Shown here: piece by piece, positions 17,756 through 23,948 of the stretch
Numbering within the stretch: the stretch's first letter is position 1
Layout: each line of letters opens with the position of its first letter
Source of the DNA: Ophiothrix spiculata
Lineage: Eukaryota > Echinodermata > Ophiuroidea > Amphilepidida > Ophiotrichidae
Direction: 5' to 3' (one strand)
Length of the DNA: 23,948 nt
NCBI GenBank assembly: GCA_000969725.1
Contig: JXSR01S034407.1
Program-made: the position numbers and the translations under genes
The notes under the pieces: generated by a model
What the model was told of the DNA's origin: nothing
Database searches by the model: none
The model's input: only the letters and a program-made list of their open reading frames with translations

Positions 17756-20212
17756 TTATTCTTGAAAGGTCCTGTGCAAATTTGGGTTCTGGCTATGTCT
17801 GTTACGACTTCTCACCGATGAAAACATCATTTCGCATCCAGGCACTGTGCACTTGTGCATCTCACGTATGTGAACATTCTTATAGTGTGTGCGCAATGTA
17901 TCTTTGGTGCTGTAAGACTTCATACATATATCGCATACCAGCCCACCGGGTGATTTTCTTGGTCCAGCCCACAAGTCCACCATTGCGAGTTTGGATGCCA
18001 TGTGGGACGGCGGTACTAGCGTTGGGCTGTCGTACGGTAAAAAATGCCGACTGTTTCCTTCGATGGGAACTGAATCACTCTCTCGAACAGGAGAGCTTCC
18101 ACACAATGATTTAATTGGTGAGTTTTTGATAGATGAATTACTATTAAGATCGGGTATTGGTGCGAATTTGTTTGGTGACAATGACTCAGAGTCTGCTTCA
18201 AGCTTGACTTTTACTGTGTCACTTGTCTGTGATGCGTTTGTGTCAGCACTTGCTGGTCTTGTATCTGAATTCAAATCAACTTTACCTAACTGCGAACTAC
18301 TTTCGTCAGATTCATGATGCAACTCATCCTGGAGCGGTGTTTGACTATTTGTCAATACTACTTCTCGATGCAGGTTGGCGTTAGAACTATGTCTATCTCT
18401 GCTTCGCCGGGAAGGGAATGCTGCATTACAGCCTTCTACTGAGCATGTATGCATCACTCGTAAATGAATATTCTGATAATGAACTTTGACCCCTTGTCTA
18501 CTTTGGAAGGATTTTTGACACAATATACATGTTGGGAAACCATCTAGCAAAAACGAGCAGTTATCAGCATTCAGGCCCATCTGATCAACAGAAGGACTGA
18601 AACCGGCTAATTCTGGAGGGACACTGGGGTGTAATTGGTTCTCAGTGTCTCTAGGTTCTAAATCCTGCTCACCATCAAACAATCCATCGGGCTGAGCATC
18701 TACTTTACAATCCGCATCAGATATAGGCACTTCGTTGACAAAATTAGAATTAAATTCCGATTTGACAGCAACCATTTTTATAACACTTGATTGTGGAAAC
18801 TCCTCTGATTTCAAACTAGTGAAATCATTTAGTGTTTTGAATTTTGAATCCTCTACGATATTTTTAACAACAGAATCTTGAACAAGTTCCGAATTCTGCT
18901 CAAGACATGATTTGGATGTTGTGACATTTTGATTTTCAAGCTTATTTTCTTCAATTTCCGTATGCTCTCCACCATGGTCGTTGCCTTTGACTTCTTCATC
19001 ATCGACAGCAAGGCATCTTACAGGAGTGTTACTTTTCCGTTTCTGAGACCTTGTATTCAACAAGAAGTCTGGGGGCGATAAATTCGGATTACTTAGAAGT
19101 GAATTTGCTACAGATAAAATATTTTTATCATCCTTGGGATCTTTAGATACATTTTCTTTGGTAGACTGACATGAAACGCTAGCACTGGGGTCAATATCAT
19201 CTTGCAAAAGACCACTTGCTTGCAAGCATGTTTTTGGCAGTTCCTCTGGTACAGTCTCAGCTGATGAATTCATTTCAAACTGATCGTTCTTCCACTCAAT
19301 TTTTATATTGGATGGTGAATTTCTTTCAGATATAGAATTTGGACTGTACAATCCACCTGTCTGTTCAATAATTCTGTGAATCTTTGGGTTAGGATTAGCA
19401 CTGTGCCTGTTACGACTTCTCAATGAGCTGAATACCATGTTACAACCTTCTACCTTACACTTATAGGTGACTTTCAAATGAACTGCACTGTAGTGGATTT
19501 TCCAAGTGCCTTTGTCGTAGAACCATTTGTTACACACGTTACAACGTACACGCTTCCTATTTGCCGAAACCATGAATGCCGTCTTGTTACGACGACGCGA
19601 CATCATAGACCTATGGGAGCTTTTGATCGATGTACGCTTTCTTATATGAGGAACAGAATTCCGGATAGCACCAGTCATTAAACTTGCAGGTCGAGTTGAG
19701 TCGTCTACATTTGTGGCAGTTACTGTATTCTTTACAGGTTCTGATCCTGCTTTTAGCACAGTTCGCTCTAGATTAGCAAGGTGTATACTAGGCACTGATA
19801 CGTGATCGCTTGGAGTGCAATTTTGTTTTCTGCGTTTAGGGCTTGGACTGTCACGGTGATTTAAAGTCGGGAGTTGAGTTGAAGCAGAAGGCACTGATTG
19901 GGATGGACTGGGCTGGGGACTTTGGTTGTACGATTCTTTGTCAGCATTCACTGTACACTGTGTTGAATTTAACTTCACTTGACTTGAAAAAGTATCGTGG
20001 CATTTGGTTTTGTTCATACATTCAATAAATTTTCTGATGTCCGACTCGATCTTTACCGGTGATAGTGGTATATTCCTTTGGTTTTGTAAATCTTGTATCA
20101 TCTGTTCTGCTATAGTGCGGGTTTCTCCAAATCGTAAGAACTGGTTGAAAATAGCGCCCTCCTCTGATTCCAATACACATGACCACTTATTCAGAACTTT
20201 GCCTTTTGTATC
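17756..20212 (-). CDS. bnc: Basonuclin, large 3' coding exon with three C2H2 zinc-finger pairs
   Basis: This exon encodes the C-terminal ~818 residues of a basonuclin, a nuclear DNA-binding zinc-finger protein; the vertebrate members BNC1 and BNC2 act in epithelial and germ cells. Counting from the TTG at 20218 (residue 1), the fingers come in pairs: C226/C229/H242/H247 with C254/C259/H272/H281; C564/C567/H580/H585 with C592/C597/H610/H617; C762/C765/H778/H783 with C790/C795/H808/H815. The second finger of each pair carries the family signature RSRNRHS or RSRDRHS. The start of the exon (GKVLNKW, then QFLRFGET, then SDIRKFIE) matches the conserved basonuclin segment before the fingers. A basic cluster at 128-131 (KRRK) and another near 192-212 could be nuclear localisation signals. 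Long Ser/Pro/Asp/Glu-rich linkers look disordered. The exon begins after the acceptor TTGCAG (AG at 20214-20213), so the in-frame TTG is intronic and not a start. The N-terminal exons lie outside the window. All three pairs share one exon and the stop follows FQE. Confidence 0.97.
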   Translation of the reverse strand, partial: DTKGKVLNKWSCVLESEEGAIFNQFLRFGETRTIAEQMIQDLQNQRNIPLSPVKIESDIRKFIECMNKTKCHDTFSSQVKLNSTQCTVNADKESYNQSPQPSPSQSVPSASTQLPTLNHRDSPSPKRRKQNCTPSDHVSVPSIHLANLERTVLKAGSEPVKNTVTATNVDDSTRPASLMTGAIRNSVPHIRKRTSIKSSHRSMMSRRRNKTAFMVSANRKRVRCNVCNKWFYDKGTWKIHYSAVHLKVTYKCKVEGCNMVFSSLRSRNRHSANPNPKIHRIIEQTGGLYSPNSISERNSPSNIKIEWKNDQFEMNSSAETVPEELPKTCLQASGLLQDDIDPSASVSCQSTKENVSKDPKDDKNILSVANSLLSNPNLSPPDFLLNTRSQKRKSNTPVRCLAVDDEEVKGNDHGGEHTEIEENKLENQNVTTSKSCLEQNSELVQDSVVKNIVEDSKFKTLNDFTSLKSEEFPQSSVIKMVAVKSEFNSNFVNEVPISDADCKVDAQPDGLFDGEQDLEPRDTENQLHPSVPPELAGFSPSVDQMGLNADNCSFLLDGFPTCILCQKSFQSRQGVKVHYQNIHLRVMHTCSVEGCNAAFPSRRSRDRHSSNANLHREVVLTNSQTPLQDELHHESDESSSQLGKVDLNSDTRPASADTNASQTSDTVKVKLEADSESLSPNKFAPIPDLNSNSSIKNSPIKSLCGSSPVRESDSVPIEGNSRHFLPYDSPTLVPPSHMASKLAMVDLWAGPRKSPGGLVCDICMKSYSTKDTLRTHYKNVHIREMHKCTVPGCEMMFSSVRSRNRHSQNPNLHRTFQE

Positions 20213-21958
20213 CTGCAATGTAAAATGTTATATATAGAAAATGTAAAGTGAGGTGCATATGAAAAGCTTTTTCCATCTATTTTTAACAAAGGGAAAAAGA
20301 AAAGGCCTGCATTTGCCGTGTTTGCATGCAATATATAAAATGAATTACTGTATATTCAAAAACTCTTTGTATCTCTTTATATGGCAACATACCGTTGATT
20401 TATGATGAACGTAAGAGTTGATATTCAAATTAGTGTGTCACGTATGGCACAGTATCCATGGAAGTGTGTTTAAGTGGGTGCACTGTTCATTGCTTAGGGA
20501 ACTTTGAATATATATGCAAAGCCTGGTGCAAGGGAAGTTGAAAATAAAAAAAACATCAAACATTCAAATATTAGCATTTTGAACATATTCTGTTTTAAAA
20601 ACATTTTATGAAGATAAGATTTCTATTTAATTGAACAAATTGGAATTAAATTTCATCTTAATCCCCATGCACATGAGTTTTCTGACAGATTTTTGTTGTA
20701 AAAGGTCCTCGAACAGGCTAGAGCTCACAACAGCTTAAGTTGCCCTTGCATGATCACACATGGATGGATCGGATCCTAGCTGATTTGTGATGAATAACTG
20801 TTTACCATGTTTGAATACCTTAGAAGTAAAACATATGTGCAAGCATTTGAATTTTGTTAATTTTATAAAAGACCAAACATTATACATATGAACACACAAA
20901 AAAATGCCGCCATATCAAAAGCTTACTACCACAAGTCAACAAAATTAAAATTAAGAAACTTTTCATTAAATGTACTGCAATCTTGATAACACCATGGATA
21001 CAAAATGCAAAATCCATGAGTTTTGTGTTCTGCATCCAGGCACTATGAACATGCTTAGAAATCAATTTCACTAAAAACTTCAATTTCACAACAACTTTCT
21101 TTTTTAACAAAGTCACTTTGCTATATCAGGATTTTGTGTTAACTTATTCTCGACACACTTGTTCCTTAAAAACATAAGTATAGAACATTTAATAAACTAG
21201 CCTAAGTTATAATGCATGGCATTCATCACAAGGTAGCTATGAACATGGAGGAAGTATTTAATTGATATATATATATATTCCTCTAGTTTAGATTATTTGG
21301 TTACTACAGTGCTGTCTACTATTAATTTGTCCATACACTTTTATATGAAAAATGGTAATTTTACAACAAAGAAAAATGGTGCATGATATATACATTTTCT
21401 CTATTAGGCAAAAAAAAAAGTTTGTTTCCGGTAATATGCTTGAAAAGTAAAATGCGATTTATACATGTGCTTTTTAATTTTTAATTTTTTTACTTTTCAA
21501 AAATGGAATATAACTTTAGCCACCCTTGGTTTCTCTTTCATATTCAATAATACAACATGTGACTTATTTTGTTGCATCTTTGTTTGTTTTTACGCAAGTC
21601 TCCAGTAAGCTTTTTTACGGAATTGTTTTATTTATCAACAATAAGATTTTTTTTTTTTGATACGAAATATGAAGGAAAAAAATGCGGGAAATTTGCAACT
21701 TAACAGAAACGCGTGCGGGTTACCAGAAACAAACTTGTTTCTTTTTTTGCCCTTATAATATAAATTTTGTTCTCACAAAAATACCCTAGCCATGAAAAGA
21801 GATGGTGTTAGCAAGAAAATCATAAAGTGTAACACGTTTCTGTGAAACTGGGAGTCTAGAAGGAACTATGTTCTTATAGAATAACCAGGTTAAAGTTAAA
21901 TAAATAAATAAACAAACAGTTTGGATTGAGCAATTGGATGCCAGGTTAAGTAATCAAA
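20213..21958. other. Basonuclin intron (or upstream flank), no exon found
   Basis: It begins with the acceptor of the basonuclin exon. It is AT-rich with a (TA)n run at 21264-21278, several poly-T tracts and a TAAA-rich stretch near 21894-21915. The conserved basonuclin segment expected just upstream was not found in any minus frame. Confidence 0.55.
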
Positions 21959-21960
21959 TA

Positions 21961-22176
21961 CCCCATTCACTCGTCCAATTCAACTATGTATTTTCTGAAT
22001 GTATGTCACTGTAGCATTGAGTTGTTTCATACTAGTATGCCAAAAATGATGTCAAAATACTTTTATAATGCTTAATCATAGAGTAGGGTGGTTTGTCAAA
22101 TTATTGAAAGTTGGAGTATTTAAAAAATTTAAGGTTTGTCAGTCAGAAAATAGTTGAATTGGACGAGTGGATAGGG
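21961..22176. mobile_element. 216-bp MITE with TA duplication and CACTCGTCCAATTC ends
   Basis: CCCCATTCACTCGTCCAATT at 21961 onward and the inverted right end ending at 22176 agree over about 27 bases with two differences. TA flanks both sides (21959-21960 and 22177-22178). Small size, TA target and absence of coding fit a mariner-derived MITE. Confidence 0.78.
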
Positions 22177-22569
22177 TATATTGACCTACTAACACAACTA
22201 AAAACAGACACAGTAATAATCATTAACTGTAAGCCTCTTTAATTGCCAAGTTTAAATTAACTACCAACATGAATGTGGCAGCATGATTCAGCATAACTAT
22301 GACATACATTCACAACCTACATATGCCCCGGGGATTCTTGATTTCTAATCTCACGTTTACAGACTTGGAGATTTGGACTTCCGACTTTCACTATTATACC
22401 TAGAAAAATCACTATACCATTTTTCCACAAACACCCCCAGTTTTCCCCCAATTGGGTGCTTTTTCTCAAACCTTTCCAAAATCACAATTTAGGTGCATTA
22501 CTATTGGTATTTGACAAGAACTCACCCATCGATAAACCTATCATCCACAAACTTTGACTACCAGGTATG

Positions 22570-22732
22570 CACTCTATGCAGGGCCCCAAGAATGAGCATT
22601 CGCACAGGGGACTAAGGGCTTAACGTGACTTCCAAACCAATTAGTAATTCTTCTTGCTCAAGGAAACAAGGTCCGACCGAGGCGCAAACTCGGAACCTCT
22701 GTACCGTGCTCTAACCACTCTGCCATGCTACC
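22570..22732 (-). mobile_element. tRNA-derived SINE
   Basis: On the minus strand the copy starts GGTAGCATGGCAGAGTGG, with the A box at 22715-22725. A degenerate B box, GAGTTTGCGCC, lies at 22681-22691. Downstream comes CACGTTAAGCCCTTAGTCCCC, resembling a central domain shared by SINEs of many marine invertebrates. It is not a functional tRNA: the B box departs from GGTTCGANNCC and no acceptor stem closes. Confidence 0.65.
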
Positions 22733-22860
22733 AAAATGTTGAATATCCACCCCAAAGCCGTGGCACATACCTACATTCAAACATCATGTGAGCAACCCCT
22801 TCCCCCAGGACATGGCTGCCTATTGCAGTTTGATTCATCATTGTCACATTATTGGGATGA

Positions 22861-22946
22861 GTGACTGATTGACTGACTAATTGATTGATTGATTGATTGA
22901 TTGACTGAGTGACTGAGTGACTGGGTGACTGACTGAGTGATTGATG
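22861..22946. repeat. GATT/GACT tetranucleotide microsatellite
   Basis: A run of TGATTGATTGATTGAT and GACTGAGTGACTGAGT units with interruptions. The minus-strand frame through it is open only because the repeat reads as Ser/Gln/Ile-rich peptide. Confidence 0.9.
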
Positions 22947-23293
22947 GAATATCTGATCAATAAGTTGGCTTATCAAAGAGTCATGATAATTTTTATCATT
23001 TATCACAAGTACACAAAATTATAATTAGCTGTTAAAATTGACAATGATGAGTTCAAGTTGAGTCCACATGTGGTACATCAAATGTCCATAATGGAAGATG
23101 GATTTTGGTTAAGCTGATCTCAGTGTTGAATTTGGTGGTCCATTTGGAAAGGGGTATGAGTCCCACTTTCTCAAAATCAGAGACTGACAGATATGTACAT
23201 TTTCTCATACATGCTGTCAAATTCAAAAGCATAGTATATGTTGGTTCATATTTCTGGAAAGGAAATGAATTCTCAACATGGGCACTTGATCTT
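22947..23293. other. Non-coding, nothing identified
   Basis: Moderately open frames on both strands overlap each other and share no recognisable motif. Confidence 0.5.
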
Positions 23294-23633
23294 GGGGAGG
23301 GCACTCACGCATATTGGTGATACGGGTATGTGCCGCTTTGCCTGAAATCACCGTACTCAACAATCCTCAAACAAAGCTGTCCAATATCTTTCCGCTCCCT
23401 ACCTGTTACGGTTGTTCATTAGCATGTGTTTAGGGGTATAAAAATGCTGATTTTAAACAAAATGTGGTGGTTTTTTAAAAACAAAAACACAATGTCCGCA
23501 TTAAGGGGTGTTTTACTTTATTAACATCAGTTCCCAAGACCCTACATTTGCCTGGATTGTCAGTTTCCTAGCCTCCAAAGTTTGTGCTGCCCGTGGCGCA
23601 ACCCCATCAAAAAATAAAGTGAGTGCCCTCCCC
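23294..23633. mobile_element. GGGCACTCA-ended MITE, relative of the 10424-10770 element
   Basis: GGGGAGGGCACTCA at 23294-23307 is repeated exactly inverted at 23620-23633. Size (340 bp) and the GGGCACTCA ends match the element at 10424-10770. The subterminal GGTATGTGCCGC is a phrase I associate with a repeat widespread in marine invertebrates. The outer flanks share GGGCACTT, but a clean duplication could not be assigned. Confidence 0.68.
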
Positions 23634-23948
23634 GGGCACTTTATCAACATGCAAAGCACCATTTCAAAGTTGATTATTGAATGTCAGATACAAAATGAGG
23701 GTTCTTTAAAAATATTTACTAAAATAAAAAGCAAAATAAAAATTCTTTTTTTTTAAATATGGATTCTCCAATGTAGCCCAATTAACCTTATAACTCCAGA
23801 TGCCATTTCTCCTCGGACATGTGCAAGATAAAATAAGGTGGTAGATAACTAAGATTTTCAAAATAATGTTTTTACATGACCTTTGACCTTATTTGATCCA
23901 ATATGGCCCCTAATTTGTTTTATTTGTTTTATTTGTATTTTTTTTGGC
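23634..23948. other. Non-coding end of window
   Basis: AT-rich, ending in a short GTTTTATTT tandem repeat (about 23914-23940) that could be the tail of a minus-strand retroelement continuing outside the window. Confidence 0.45.

Noticed and set aside
17782-18317. Plus-strand open frames over the basonuclin exon (110 and 108 codons)
   Set aside because: They are antisense shadows of the long zinc-finger exon and have no recognisable domains.
20880-21116. Minus frame upstream of the basonuclin exon as a possible N-terminal exon
   Set aside because: Its sequence has none of the conserved residues expected before GKVLNKW, and no donor in the right phase was found.
22670-22735. Minus-strand tRNA gene
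   Set aside because: The B box is degenerate and no acceptor stem forms; the downstream ACGTTAAG domain marks it as a SINE.
22728-23006. Minus frame rich in Ser-Gln-Ile repeats
   Set aside because: It is the translation of the GATT/GACT microsatellite joined to SINE sequence.

Overview
The window looks like a piece of an AT-rich, intron-bearing animal genome, most likely a marine invertebrate deuterostome (echinoderm, hemichordate or similar). This rests on a clear basonuclin-type zinc-finger exon, GT/AG splice signals with consistent phases, and a dense load of short non-autonomous DNA transposons and tRNA-derived SINE sequence. The species cannot be fixed from sequence alone. All gene signal is on the minus strand, so the right side of the window is upstream.

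Right part (20213-23948): intron or 5' flank of basonuclin. I see no upstream coding exon in it, only repeats: a TA-flanked inverted-repeat element (21961-22176), a tRNA-derived SINE on the minus strand (about 22570-22732), a GATT/GACT microsatellite (22861-22946) and an element ending in GGGCACTCA-type repeats (23294-23633). Centre-right (17756-20212): one long exon encoding the C-terminal ~818 residues of a basonuclin, with three widely spaced C2H2 finger pairs. Below its stop, at 16889-17476, one MITE sits inside another with near-textbook target-site duplications.

Left part (538-16230): a second minus-strand gene, assembled here from six exons by splice sites and phase. It has a CpG-rich candidate promoter and first exon near 16230, a ~10.9 kb first intron packed with MITEs, then exons at 5231-5259, 4005-4258, 2381-2645, 1742-1827 and 538-745. 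The predicted protein (about 261 residues to a possible last donor, or about 296 if the final exon runs to its stop) has three copies of a Cys/His module of the form C-x(1,3)-C-x2-[F/Y] ... C-x2-C-x-H-x4-H. As I remember it, vertebrate basonuclin carries one such module near its N-terminus, and FAM221 proteins have similar spacing. I do not recognise the gene by name. A probable zinc-binding protein with a basonuclin-like module, directly downstream of basonuclin in head-to-tail order, is the most interesting feature.

The rest is transposon-derived: at least a dozen inverted-repeat elements, several with TA, TTAA, 7-bp or 8-bp flanking duplications, a probable LINE 3' tail, a dispersed repeat present twice in opposite orientation, and two notable hairpins. 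No rRNA gene, CRISPR array or functional tRNA was seen.
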